Assembly: GCA_902762375.1 (NCBI GenBank)
Contig: CACWNY010000019.1
Coordinates: 1-42,397 of the forward strand
Direction of reading: 5' to 3'
DNA length: 42,397 nt
Source: an uncultured Ruminococcus sp.
GTDB lineage: Bacteria; Bacillota; Clostridia; Oscillospirales; Acutalibacteraceae
Shown: positions 9,392 to 17,540 of the stretch, piece after piece
Numbering within the stretch: the stretch's first letter is position 1
How the letters are laid out: every line of letters starts with the position of its first letter
Made by a program: the position numbers and the translations under genes
The notes under the pieces: model-generated
What the model was told of the DNA's origin: nothing
The model's input: the letters and a program-made list of their open reading frames with translations, nothing else
Databases searched by the model: none

Positions 9392-9900
9392 TCAAGCACC
9401 TGGTTTTGTTTTAACACGGACTTTTTCCACAATCCCCTGTTCGTTGTAATAAATACAATACCAATACGGTAAATGGTCAGGCATAACAGGACTGTTATCC
9501 TCATAAAGAAAATACCTTATCACTCCCCTTTTTCCTGAAACAATCTCATCACTCCACTCATCAGATTCACCATACCTTTCACATACCGTATTAATGTTGT
9601 TTCGAAACAGACAGTCAGCAAGGGTCAACAGAATAACAACCTTTCACATACCGTATTAATGTTGTTTCCCACAATATACCAATCATTAAAACGAATATCA
9701 TTAGCGTGAGAACACTTGAATAACCCTATACCTACTCCCAAAATAATACTCACTGACAGTAAAATAATTGGCAAGCATATTCTTTTCTTTTTTACTTTGG
9801 CAACAATTATCCATACCGTAAAAATTATTATCCCTATCACCAACAACACCATTAATCCCAAAAGTGTCAACTCTGCCATAAAAACCTGTGTAGCTGTCAT
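9392..9900 (-). pseudogene. Small membrane protein gene broken by a 65-bp insertion/duplication
   Basis: The start at ATG 9900 follows SD GGAGGATAG. The 5' part encodes two TMs (about 8-36 and 43-62) and reaches GNNINTVCER before going out of frame. The 3' part is open in another frame and starts again with RNNINTVCERYGESDEW. A 30-bp direct repeat (9574-9603 and 9639-9668, beginning ACCTTTCACATACC on the plus strand) separated by 35 bp explains this. Removing 65 bp joins both frames into one protein of about 147 aa ending VRVKTKPGA. The family is not recognised; the C-terminal part resembles a small extracytoplasmic domain. The gene is bracketed by inverted repeats C and D. Confidence 0.7.
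9574..9668. repeat. 30-bp direct repeat with 35-bp spacer
   Basis: Two identical 30-bp copies at 9574-9603 and 9639-9668. The offset of 65 bp is not a multiple of three and causes the frameshift in the surrounding pseudogene. Confidence 0.85.
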
Positions 9901-10017
9901 TTTTCTATCCTCCAACCAATAATATTATATCTGATTTTATCATACATATATACTCAATATCAATATTACCAAAACAAAAAAATATCCACCTGTGTGGTTG
10001 AAAATCAAATCGTTATT

Positions 10018-10285
10018 GTCAAAATTTGCTTACGCAAATTTTGGTTTGATTTTGAGGAGTTTAAGGGCTTTGCCCTTAAAAATCCCACAAGGGCAATGTC
10101 ATCAACTTAAGAGTGTCATTCCGAACATAGTGAGGAAGCTTAATAAGATTCTTCGTCGCTTTCGCTCCTCAGAATGACAGCAATATATTATTTCAAACAG
10201 GCTTTTTTCTTAAGTTGATGACATTGCCCATTGACCCCACCACTTCCCCCAAAGTGGACAAAACTTTTAATTGTCATAGCTATAA
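10018..10285 (-). repeat. Multi-hairpin repeat, copy D (type I), interrupted
   Basis: Minus-strand copy: stem 4 at 10020-10043 and stem 3 at 10060-10080 are normal, and the head is at 10255-10285. Stem 2 is replaced by a 139-bp palindromic element (10091-10229), and stem 1 is worn (CCACTT with a changed loop). Confidence 0.85.
10091..10229. mobile_element. MITE-like nested palindrome with 21-bp perfect TIRs
   Basis: Terminal inverted repeats of 21 bp, perfect (10091-10111 and 10209-10229, starting GGGCAATGTCATC). Inside is a second imperfect palindrome (10114-10179) with ends TGTCATTCCGA and TCAGAATGACA, of the widespread TCATTC-GA...GAATGA repeat type. It codes for nothing and takes the place of stem 2 of repeat D. 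A 2-bp or other target duplication cannot be defined. Confidence 0.75.
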
Positions 10286-10409
10286 GTTGTTTTTTATTAT
10301 TACACACTTCAGAAAATAATTTCAACTTTTAAGTTTCTGATTTTTTATAGACAGTTAAAGCATTTTGTTATATAATGAGATTGTCTTACTTTTTCTGAAA
10401 ATAACCCGA

Positions 10410-10545
10410 ACGAAGTGAGCCATAAAAGTTTTTTGTCCACTTTTTTTCAAAAAAGTGGTGGGGTTCAGGGGCAACGCCCCTGATGGGATTGTTAAGGGCA
10501 ACGCCCTTAACACAGGATTTTTAAGGGCGGTAGCCCTTAAACTAC
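10410..10545 (+). repeat. Multi-hairpin repeat, copy E (type II)
   Basis: Type II head CCGAACGAAGTGAGCCAT replaces GCTATGACAATT. Stem 1 CCACTTTTTT/AAAAAAGTGG, stem 2, stem 3 (TTAAGGGC/GCCCTTAA), and an extra hairpin AAGGGCGGTAGCCCTT that ends 5 nt before the SD of the Lrp gene. There is no stem 4 or tail. Confidence 0.9.
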
Positions 10546-10558
10546 AGGAGGAATGAAA

Positions 10559-11041
10559 ATGGATAAAATTTTAAGTCTGTTGAGAGAAAACAGCCAACTT
10601 TCCTATTCGGAAATTGCCACTATGATTAATGAACCCGAAGACTATGTGGAAAAACAAATCAAACAGTATGAAAAAGACGGTGTTATTCGTGGATACAGAG
10701 CTGTTATCGACTATGATAAGGTGAAAAATTCAGGGGCAAGAGCATTTATCGAACTCAAAGTACAACCCAAAAAAGATACAGGATTTGATGAAGTGGCTAA
10801 ACAGGTTATGTCCTTTGACGAAGTAGAAACCGTCTATTTAATGGCAGGGTCTTTTGATTTGCTTGTCAGAGTGAAAGGCGAAAGTGTTACTGATATTGCC
10901 ATGTTTGTTGCCAAAAGACTTTCTACCCTTGACGGCGTTCTGGCAACCAACACCCATTTTCAACTGAGAACATACAAAGACAGCGGTATGGTTCTTTTCG
11001 ACGAAGAAAATGACGAAGACCAAAGGAGTATCATATTGTGA
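10559..11041 (+). CDS. Lrp/AsnC-family transcriptional regulator
   Basis: 160 aa. N-terminal winged HTH (about 1-55: ILSLLRENSQLSYSEIATMI, then GVIRGYRAVIDY) and C-terminal RAM/AsnC effector-binding domain (about 65-145, with VYLMAGSFDLLVRVKG). Such proteins sense amino acids and control neighbouring metabolic genes. The start ATG 10559 is 7 nt after AGGAGG; ATG 10553 is too close to it. Its TGA overlaps the GTG start of the aminotransferase by 4 nt, so the two are coupled and probably functionally linked. The hairpin of repeat E occupies the leader. Confidence 0.88.
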   Translation: MDKILSLLRENSQLSYSEIATMINEPEDYVEKQIKQYEKDGVIRGYRAVIDYDKVKNSGARAFIELKVQPKKDTGFDEVAKQVMSFDEVETVYLMAGSFDLLVRVKGESVTDIAMFVAKRLSTLDGVLATNTHFQLRTYKDSGMVLFDEENDEDQRSIIL

Positions 11042-12231
11042 TTGATTACGAAAGCGTTATAAACCATAAAATCAAAAATATAAAACCGTCAGGTATACGC
11101 AAATTTTTTGATATTGCCAGTGAAATGGAAAATGTCATTTCACTGAGTATCGGTGAACCTGACTTCAATACTCCATGGCATGTGCGTGAGGCAGGAATAA
11201 CCTCTCTGCAAAAAGGCAGTACCAAATATACCTCCAACAGAGGTCTGACTGTATTGCGAAAAGAAATCTGTGCCTACTTTGAAAGAAAATACCATGTAGA
11301 ATATCACCCCGAAAGTGAATGTCTGGTAACAGTAGGCGGTTCAGAAGCGATTGATTTAGCTATGCGTTGTCTGATTTCTGAGGGTGATGAAGTATTAATT
11401 CCCGAACCATCATTTGTATGCTACAATCCGCTTGTACAGATGGCAGACGGTGTTCCTGTTGCCGTTGAAACTACGGAAGAAGATAATTTCAAACTCACTC
11501 CTGAACGACTGGAAAAATTCATTACTCCTAAATCAAAAGTTCTGGTATTGCCCTTTCCCAACAATCCTACAGGTGCTATCATGGAAAAACATGATTTGGA
11601 AAAAATTGCTGAAATCGTTCTGAAATACAACCTCTTTGTCATTTCAGACGAAATATACGCTGAACTTACCTATAACAACAAACATCATATTTCTTTTGCG
11701 TCAATCGAAAATATGCGTGAAAGAACAGTTGTGGTAAGCGGTTTTTCAAAATCCTATTCCATGACAGGCTGGCGGTTAGGCTATACACTTGCCCCGAAAC
11801 CGCTTACCGATGTCATGACAAAATTACATCAGTACGCTATCATGAGTGCTCCCACAACCGCACAGTATGCCGCTATCGAAGCGTTAAGACACGGTGACAA
11901 CGATATCAAAAAAATGCGTGATGAGTATGATATGCGTAGACGGTTGGTTGTTAAAAGATTTAATGCTATGGGTCTTAACTGTTTTGAACCTGAAGGAGCT
12001 TTCTATGCGTTTCCGTGTATTAAAAGCACCGGATTGAGTTCCGAAGAATTTTGTACAAAACTCTTAAAAGCAAAAGGTGTTGCCGTTGTGCCTGGTAATG
12101 CGTTCGGCGACAGCGGTGAGGGATTTGTAAGAGTATCCTACTCTTTTTCTATCAAACATATTACCGAAGCCTTGAAACGAATTGAAGAATTTCTGAAAGA
12201 ACTTAATGAGGAAAAGCAACATGAAACATAA
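11038..12231 (+). CDS. PLP-dependent aminotransferase, class I/II
   Basis: 397 aa fold-type I aminotransferase transferring amino groups with pyridoxal phosphate. Visible: substrate loop SIGEPDFNTP (about 37), PNNPTGA (about 175), PLP phosphate-contact region, Schiff-base lysine in SGFSKSYSMTGWRLGY (about 232-247), and C-terminal Arg in GFVRVSYS that binds the substrate carboxylate. Length and motifs fit the aspartate/aromatic aminotransferase (PatA/AspC-like) group. GTG start with a 4-nt overlap with the Lrp-type gene; the 3' end overlaps ispE by 11 nt. Substrate specificity is not determinable here. Confidence 0.9.
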   Translation: MIDYESVINHKIKNIKPSGIRKFFDIASEMENVISLSIGEPDFNTPWHVREAGITSLQKGSTKYTSNRGLTVLRKEICAYFERKYHVEYHPESECLVTVGGSEAIDLAMRCLISEGDEVLIPEPSFVCYNPLVQMADGVPVAVETTEEDNFKLTPERLEKFITPKSKVLVLPFPNNPTGAIMEKHDLEKIAEIVLKYNLFVISDEIYAELTYNNKHHISFASIENMRERTVVVSGFSKSYSMTGWRLGYTLAPKPLTDVMTKLHQYAIMSAPTTAQYAAIEALRHGDNDIKKMRDEYDMRRRLVVKRFNAMGLNCFEPEGAFYAFPCIKSTGLSSEEFCTKLLKAKGVAVVPGNAFGDSGEGFVRVSYSFSIKHITEALKRIEEFLKELNEEKQHET

Positions 12232-13120
12232 TACCGTAACGGTTTTATCTCTTGCAAAAATTAACCTGACACTGGATATCACAGGAAAATTACCTAATGG
12301 TTATCATACAGTCGATATGGTTATGCAGACGGTATCCTTATTGGATAAAATCACCGTTGAAAAACTTGATATTCAGATGGATAATAACTATATTCAGCTT
12401 TCCTGTAATAAAGAATATATTCCTTGTGACAAGCGGAATACTGCTTATAAGGCTGTAGAATATTTTTCGGAATATTGCGGTATTGTCTGTCAGGTAAAAA
12501 TCATGATTGAAAAGAATATCCCCTCACAAGCAGGACTTGCGGGGGGCAGTACAGACGGTGCTGGTGTACTTGTCGCCTTAAATAGATTATATGATACTCA
12601 CCTGACAAATGAACAACTAGCCGAAATCGGAGCAAAAATCGGAGCTGATGTACCATTTTGTATTTACGGCGGTACTATGCTTGCCACAGGTATCGGTACA
12701 GACTTACAAAAAGTCGAACACAATTTCGATTTACAAAAATACTATATTCTTTTGTGCAAACCGAATATCGGTGTTTCTACCCCTATGGCATACCAGAAAT
12801 CCGACAGCCGTCCTTTTGCTGAAAATGTTCACAGTACAGCACTGATTAACGCTATGCAACAGAACAACGAAACAGATTTTCTTAACAATCTTTATAATGA
12901 CTTTGACAGTTTACTTGAACTTTCTGAAGTTCAGAACATTAAATCCATCATGAAAGAAAACGGTGCTTTACAATCCGTCATGAGTGGCAGTGGTCCTACT
13001 GTATATGGTATCTATAACGATACTGTTGCCCTGCAAAACACTTATAACATTCTGAAACAGAAATATAACGAAACTTATAGCACCAAAACTTGCGATAGCG
13101 GACAAATAGTGATTGACTGA
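12221..13120 (+). CDS. ispE: 4-diphosphocytidyl-2-C-methyl-D-erythritol kinase
   Basis: 299 aa GHMP kinase that phosphorylates CDP-methylerythritol in the MEP isoprenoid pathway in the cytosol. N-terminal AKINLTLDITGKLPNGYH is the IspE signature. The ATP-binding GHMP motif is IPSQAGLAGGSTDGAG (about 99-114) and the C-terminal glycine motif MSGSGPTVYGIY is near residue 258. Start ATG 12221 has SD GAGGAAA upstream; the reading frame opens at 12206 but lacks a site. The gene ends the Lrp-aminotransferase-ispE series and is followed by a terminator. Confidence 0.93.
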   Translation: MKHNTVTVLSLAKINLTLDITGKLPNGYHTVDMVMQTVSLLDKITVEKLDIQMDNNYIQLSCNKEYIPCDKRNTAYKAVEYFSEYCGIVCQVKIMIEKNIPSQAGLAGGSTDGAGVLVALNRLYDTHLTNEQLAEIGAKIGADVPFCIYGGTMLATGIGTDLQKVEHNFDLQKYYILLCKPNIGVSTPMAYQKSDSRPFAENVHSTALINAMQQNNETDFLNNLYNDFDSLLELSEVQNIKSIMKENGALQSVMSGSGPTVYGIYNDTVALQNTYNILKQKYNETYSTKTCDSGQIVID

Positions 13121-13123
13121 CAT

Positions 13124-13153
13124 AAAAAACTGCCGGGTTTTCGGCAGTTTTTT
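13124..13153. terminator. Bidirectional terminator
   Basis: AAAAAACTGCCG paired with CGGCAGTTTTTT across GGGTTTT. It lies between convergent ispE and the DUF218 gene. Confidence 0.85.
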
Positions 13154-13166
13154 ATCATATAGAATT

Positions 13167-13961
13167 TCAACGAAAAAATAAATCATATGGTAAACCAAAC
13201 CATTCTCTCACCCAGAATGTAGGAAGATAAATCCAGTTTGTTTCCGCATTGACACAGCCGATATGACTTGTTATGCCTAATTTTCGGGCAATCAGTCTTG
13301 CACGGGTCTGATGAAATCGGTCTGATACAATGGCAATATTTTCGTTGAGGTGATTTTGCCGAATGATTTCATAAGAAAAACGGATATTTTCTTTGGTACT
13401 GGTTGCCTGATTTTCAAGGTATATTCTGTCGGAGCTGATACCGTTTTGCGTGAGTACATTATACATACATTGTGCTTCGGTGATGGTTGCCGTTTCTCCC
13501 AGACCTCCGCTTGCCACACATTTCACAGAGGGATTTTGTTCCATAAATTCTTTTCCTGCCATAATACGGTCATAGAGGGTAAGCGTCGGGCTTGTCCCTT
13601 TTACCTGAGCTCCCAAAAGAATTTCTGTAGCATTTTCTTTAGGTGACAAGGAAGAAAATGCTATCATGACAATACTTATTACCAAAGCATAAATGCCAAA
13701 ACTGTAAAGACAAAAACGCAGAAATTTCCATAGCAGACGCAAAAATTTTTTCCGATAGAGTTTTTCTCTGATTTGATGAAATTTTTCTCTTTTCAGATAG
13801 AATACAAAAACATAACCACAAAGTAAAATGCCTATGCTGTTGAAAGCATTCAGAATACCGTAGCGAAATATAGGTAATATGAACCATACGGTAAATAACA
13901 AAGCAATGATTGTGGCAATAATTCTAAAAATCAGGTAATATCCTGTACGATATTTTTCCAT
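13167..13961 (-). CDS. YdcF/SanA-type DUF218 membrane protein
   Basis: 264 aa. Three N-terminal TMs (about 8-30, 33-52, 75-100) followed by the extracytoplasmic/cytosolic DUF218 Rossmann-like domain. This has LGAQVKGTSPTLTLYDRI, SGGLGETATITEA, ENQATSTKENIRFS and IVSDRFHQTRARL, the conserved order of the family. Members (ElyC, SanA, YdcF) are tied to envelope or peptidoglycan homeostasis, but the reaction is not settled. SD AGAAAGG before ATG 13961. It stands alone, convergent with ispE. Confidence 0.85.
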   Translation of the reverse strand: MEKYRTGYYLIFRIIATIIALLFTVWFILPIFRYGILNAFNSIGILLCGYVFVFYLKREKFHQIREKLYRKKFLRLLWKFLRFCLYSFGIYALVISIVMIAFSSLSPKENATEILLGAQVKGTSPTLTLYDRIMAGKEFMEQNPSVKCVASGGLGETATITEAQCMYNVLTQNGISSDRIYLENQATSTKENIRFSYEIIRQNHLNENIAIVSDRFHQTRARLIARKLGITSHIGCVNAETNWIYLPTFWVREWFGLPYDLFFR

Positions 13962-13992
13962 GAAACGATTGACCTTTCTGTTATTTTGAATA

Positions 13993-14115
13993 TGTCAAAA
14001 TTTGCGTACGCAAATTTTGTTTGGATTTTGATGAGTTTAAGGGCTTCGCCCTTAAAAATCCCACAAGGGGCTTTGCCCCTTGACCCCACCACTTTTGAAA
14101 AAGTGTGTCATAGCT
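13993..14115 (-). repeat. Multi-hairpin repeat, copy F (type I, internal deletion)
   Basis: Minus-strand copy. Stem 4, stem 3, stem 2 (CAAGGGGC/GCCCCTTG) and stem 1 are present, but about 16 bp between GCTATGACA and the CACTTTTT arm are missing. It lies between corA and the DUF218 gene. Confidence 0.85.
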
Positions 14116-14136
14116 TGACGGTGAGATTTTCTCAAT

Positions 14137-14169
14137 AATTACGAATTACGCATTACGAATTACGCATTA
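14137..14169. repeat. AATTACG/CATTACG tandem short repeat
   Basis: Two units of AATTACGAATTACGCATT in tandem, just past the 3' end of corA. A near-identical inverted copy occurs at 35901-35933. Confidence 0.8.
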
Positions 14170-14171
14170 AC

Positions 14172-15095
14172 TTACAGCCATTTTTTCTTTTTAAAGAACC
14201 ATAGACTGCCCACAACAATCAAAATACTGACAATAATAATAATAGGATATCCTAAAGGGCTTTCCAGTTCGGGCATAAAACGAAAATTCATACCATACCA
14301 GCCTGCAATAAGGGTCAGTGGCATGAAAATCGTGGTAACAACGGTAAGAACGGTCATAATACGATTTTGTTTAATATCCAGATGAGATTTATAGATATCA
14401 CGGATTTGGATAGCGTGGTCACTGATAGCTACGGCACTGTCTTTCAAGCGTTCGACACGGTTGGAAAATAAACGGAAATATCTTAAATTTTCGTGATGGA
14501 AAAAATTATTTTCATTTTCTTCCAGTTCCTGACCGAAATCAATAAGTTGTTCATAATGTACCCGTAAATCCCGTATTTCACTGCGAATATCATTGACCCT
14601 TTCAGATAATTCTTCATCATTGTCATTCAGGATTGCCGTTTCCATATCATCAAGTTCCTTGTCGTACTTTTCCAGTAAACGACGGTCAGACTTGATTATC
14701 TGTTCCAGAAAATCATACAAAAACCGTTCCAGACTGGGAAATCGCCATTTTTTCGTATTTTTGATATCGCTTACAATACTTTCAGCAACTCCGCTGTCAT
14801 CAATAAAAACAATTCCCTTTTCGTCAAGAGCAAATGAAAACTTTGTCCCTTCGGATAAAGGATTTTCCCTGTCGGGAATGAAAAAAGTTCCTGTAAGGGA
14901 GTCATAGTTGACCTCAGCTTTTGTACTGTTGATTTCTGCGGTAGTAAATTCAGTATCAATATCAATACCCATATCAAAGCTATCTTTCATACTTACCCAC
15001 TCTTTAGCGGTAAGAATGGCGACATACTGAGATTTATTGTAACGGATATCATTTTTTGGTATTTCTGTGAGTGTTTCATTGATAAGGTAATACAC
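14172..15095 (-). CDS. corA: CorA-family Mg2+/Co2+ transporter
   Basis: 307 aa. N-terminal cytosolic domain, a long charged helical region (about 130-240), and two C-terminal TMs. The first TM is followed by the signature YGMNF (about residue 265), the selectivity loop of CorA channels, and the protein ends with a Lys-rich tail. It forms a pentameric magnesium channel in the membrane. Start: GTG 15095 follows GGGGGTGA at good spacing; GTG 15104 (three residues longer) overlaps that site. It is single, on the strand opposite to the genes to the right. Confidence 0.92.
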   Translation of the reverse strand: MYYLINETLTEIPKNDIRYNKSQYVAILTAKEWVSMKDSFDMGIDIDTEFTTAEINSTKAEVNYDSLTGTFFIPDRENPLSEGTKFSFALDEKGIVFIDDSGVAESIVSDIKNTKKWRFPSLERFLYDFLEQIIKSDRRLLEKYDKELDDMETAILNDNDEELSERVNDIRSEIRDLRVHYEQLIDFGQELEENENNFFHHENLRYFRLFSNRVERLKDSAVAISDHAIQIRDIYKSHLDIKQNRIMTVLTVVTTIFMPLTLIAGWYGMNFRFMPELESPLGYPIIIIVSILIVVGSLWFFKKKKWL

Positions 15096-15206
15096 AGTTA
15101 TCACCCCCGTTTTTTGTTATAATAGGTATTATACTGTAAATTTCATGGAGTTTCAATTATTTTCATGAAATTTTGTGCTTTACAATTTATTTTTTTAGAA
15201 ATTTAG

Positions 15207-15235
15207 TTGAAATTTTCTTTTAGATTGATTATAAT
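15207..15235 (+). promoter_or_regulatory. SigA-type promoter of the NifU-like/GGGtGRT operon
   Basis: TTGAAA (15207-15212), 17-bp spacer, perfect TATAAT (15230-15235). The leader to the start codon is about 120 nt and holds no clear riboswitch. Confidence 0.75.
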
Positions 15236-15358
15236 AGTACTGTCGGGAGGATTTCCACTCCGAAACGAAACAATATTGCTTTTTATAGATAAAGCGATAT
15301 AGTTTTTTTGAAATCTAATGGCACGGTTATTTTTGACGGTGTACGAAAGGAGATTACA

Positions 15359-16051
15359 ATGATTTACACAAAAGAAGTTGAAATGATGTGTCCTGTCACT
15401 AAGGGTGCAAAGCATGAACCTGCTCCAATCCCTGAAGAGGGCAAATGGGTACACGCAAAGCAAATCACTGATATTTCAGGATTTACTCACGGTATTGGCT
15501 GGTGTGCTCCTCAACAAGGTGCTTGTAAACTGACATTGAATGTCAAGAACGGTGTTATTGAAGAAGCTCTGATAGAAACTATCGGCTGTTCAGGTATGAC
15601 CCATTCGGCAGCTATGGCGGCTGAAATTCTTCAGGGAAAAACTATCCTTGAGGCTCTCAACACAGACCTTGTTTGTGACGCTATCAATACTGCTATGCGT
15701 GAACTGTTCCTCCAGATTGTTTACGGCAGAAGTCAGAGTGCATTCTCTGATGACGGTCTGGCAATCGGTGCAGGACTGGAAGATTTAGGTAAGGGCTTGC
15801 GTTCACAGGTTGGTACTATGTATGCTACCAAAGAAAAAGGTGTTCGTTATCTGGAAATGGCTGAGGGTTATGTAACAGGTATCGCTCTTGACGAGAATAA
15901 CGAAGTTATCGGTTATCAGTTCGTAAGTCTTGGCAAAATGACAGACTTCATCAAAAAAGGTGACAGCCCCAACGAAGCATGGGAAAAGGCTAAAGGTCAG
16001 TACGGTCGTGTCGCAGACGCTGTAAAGATTATTGACCCCAGAAAGGAGTAA
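15359..16051 (+). CDS. NifU-like iron-sulfur cluster scaffold family protein
   Basis: 230 aa. The core (about 30-120) matches the IscU/NifU_N fold: a Cys in GWCAPQQGACK, another in ETIGCSGMTHSAAMAAEIL, and DLVCDAINTAMREL. These three positions resemble the cluster-ligand cysteines. The C-terminal 100 residues are an extension not found in IscU. SD GAAAGGAG precedes ATG 15359. It is followed after 4 nt by the GGGtGRT gene; the pair is a recurrent unit in Clostridia (general knowledge), which argues for a joint function. No cysteine desulfurase is adjacent, so a housekeeping Fe-S role is unproven. Confidence 0.8.
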   Translation: MIYTKEVEMMCPVTKGAKHEPAPIPEEGKWVHAKQITDISGFTHGIGWCAPQQGACKLTLNVKNGVIEEALIETIGCSGMTHSAAMAAEILQGKTILEALNTDLVCDAINTAMRELFLQIVYGRSQSAFSDDGLAIGAGLEDLGKGLRSQVGTMYATKEKGVRYLEMAEGYVTGIALDENNEVIGYQFVSLGKMTDFIKKGDSPNEAWEKAKGQYGRVADAVKIIDPRKE

Positions 16052-16055
16052 TATC

Positions 16056-17066
16056 ATGGCTTTGTTTGAATCTTATGAGAGAAGAATTGACCAAATCAAT
16101 GCTGTATTGAACCAGTACGGTATTTCCTCTATTGAAGAGGCTGAAAAAATCACAAAAGACGCAGGTCTTGATGTTTACAATCTGGTAAAGAAAATTCAGC
16201 CTATCTGCTTTGAAAACGCTTGCTGGGCTTATACAGTAGGTGCAGCTATCGCTATCAAGAAAAATGCCCGTCGTGCTGCTGATGCTGCTGCTGCTATCGG
16301 TGAAGGTTTACAGGCTTTCTGTATTCCTGGTTCTGTTGCTGACCACAGAAAAGTTGGTTTAGGACACGGTAATCTCGGTAAAATGTTACTTGAAGAAGAA
16401 ACTGAATGTTTCTGTTTCTTAGCCGGACATGAATCCTTTGCTGCTGCCGAGGGTGCTATCGGTATTGCTGAAAAAGCGAACAAAGTTCGTCAGAAACCCT
16501 TGAGAGTTATCCTTAACGGTCTTGGAAAAGACGCAGCACAGATTATCTCCCGTATCAACGGCTTTACTTTCGTTGAAACCAAATACGATTACAAAACCGC
16601 TGAACTCAATGTTATCTATGAAAAACCTTTCTCCAACGGTCTGAGAGCTACTGTAAAATGTTACGGTGCTGACGATGTTCAGGAAGGCGTTGCTATCATG
16701 CACAAAGAAAATGTAGGTGTATCCATCACAGGTAACTCCACTAACCCGACAAGATTCCAGCACCCCGTTGCGGCAACCTACAAAAAAGAATGTATCGAAC
16801 AGGGTAAAAAATACTTCTCTGTTGCTTCAGGTGGCGGTACAGGAAGAACACTTCACCCTGATAATATGGCTGCCGGCCCTGCTTCTTACGGTATGACCGA
16901 CACTATGGGTCGTATGCACTCTGACGCACAGTTTGCGGGTTCAAGTTCTGTTCCTGCTCATGTTGAGATGATGGGTCTTATCGGTATGGGTAACAATCCT
17001 ATGGTTGGTGCTACTGTTGCCGTTGCCGTAAGCGTCGAAGAAGCGGCTAAAGAAGGCAAATTCTAA
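16056..17066 (+). CDS. GGGtGRT family protein
   Basis: 336 aa. It contains the name-giving motif SGGGTGRTLHPDN (about 262-274) and PASYGMTDTMGRMHSDAQF after it. There is an Ala-rich helical segment near residues 65-95 and PGSVADHRKVGLGHG. The family (Pfam GGGtGRT) has no firmly known reaction. ATG 16056 lies 8 nt after GAAAGGAG, 4 nt from the stop of the NifU-like gene, so both are one operon. Codon use is biased towards pyrimidine-ending codons such as GGT and GCT, which suggests high expression. Terminator directly downstream. Confidence 0.85.
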   Translation: MALFESYERRIDQINAVLNQYGISSIEEAEKITKDAGLDVYNLVKKIQPICFENACWAYTVGAAIAIKKNARRAADAAAAIGEGLQAFCIPGSVADHRKVGLGHGNLGKMLLEEETECFCFLAGHESFAAAEGAIGIAEKANKVRQKPLRVILNGLGKDAAQIISRINGFTFVETKYDYKTAELNVIYEKPFSNGLRATVKCYGADDVQEGVAIMHKENVGVSITGNSTNPTRFQHPVAATYKKECIEQGKKYFSVASGGGTGRTLHPDNMAAGPASYGMTDTMGRMHSDAQFAGSSSVPAHVEMMGLIGMGNNPMVGATVAVAVSVEEAAKEGKF

Positions 17067-17083
17067 TTTCTATTCATTAATCA

Positions 17084-17119
17084 GACAGGCTCACGCTTTT
17101 TAGCGTGGGTCTTTTTTTT
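17084..17119 (+). terminator. Rho-independent terminator
   Basis: CACGCT/AGCGTG core extended by GAC/GTC, followed by eight T. It ends the NifU-like/GGGtGRT operon. Confidence 0.85.
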
Positions 17120-17226
17120 GTTAAGGGCGTTGCCCTTAACAATCCTATCAGGGGCTTTGCCCCTGAACCCCACAAACTTGCCCTCAAAAGTTTGACAAAA
17201 ACTTTTATGGCTCACTTCGTTCGGAA
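17120..17226 (-). repeat. Multi-hairpin repeat, copy G (type II head)
   Basis: Minus-strand copy with head CCGAACGAAGTGAGCCAT. Stem 1 is AAACTT/AAGTTT with a long loop, stem 2 TCAGGGGC/GCCCCTGA, stem 3 TTAAGGGC/GCCCTTAA. There is no stem 4. It starts directly after the terminator and stands head-to-head with copy H. Confidence 0.9.
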
Positions 17227-17242
17227 TCTTTATCCGCAGTTC

Positions 17243-17383
17243 AGCTATGACAATTAAAAGTTTCGGTCAAGCCTTTTCAAAGGCTTGTGGGGTCAAGGGG
17301 CAAAGCCCCTTGTGGGATTTTTAAGGGCGAAGCCCTTAAACTCCCCATAAAAATCCAAAATCTGCGTAAGCAGATTTTGACAA
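17243..17383 (+). repeat. Multi-hairpin repeat, copy H (type I, complete)
   Basis: Plus-strand copy. Stem 1 has changed on both arms to CAAGCCTTTT/AAAGGCTTG; stem 2 CAAGGGGC/GCCCCTTG; stem 4 AAAATCTGC/GCAGATTTT; tail TTGACAATAAC. Only 16 bp separate it from copy G. Confidence 0.9.
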
Positions 17384-17424
17384 TAACGATATCAAAAAAA
17401 ATTTAAATTTTTTTTAAAAAGGTG

Positions 17425-17453
17425 TTGACAAATTGAAATCTATATGCTAATAT
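17425..17453 (+). promoter_or_regulatory. SigA-type promoter of the secreted-protein gene
   Basis: Perfect TTGACA (17425-17430), 17-bp spacer, TAATAT (17448-17453). The leader is about 80 nt. Confidence 0.65.
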
Positions 17454-17540
17454 ATGTGTAACAGGTTAATTAATACAGTAATTAACTTGATAAACAAATC
17501 AACAAATAATTATTTAATAGAAAGAAAAAGGTGTTTAATT

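Noticed and set aside
10838..11023. Minus-strand frames inside the Lrp, gyrase and exporter genes
   Set aside because: All are overlapped by well-supported genes with conserved motifs and have no start signals.
15236..15358. Riboswitch in the leader of the NifU-like gene
   Set aside because: No conserved motif or strong alternative hairpins with terminator found; the leader is only about 120 nt.
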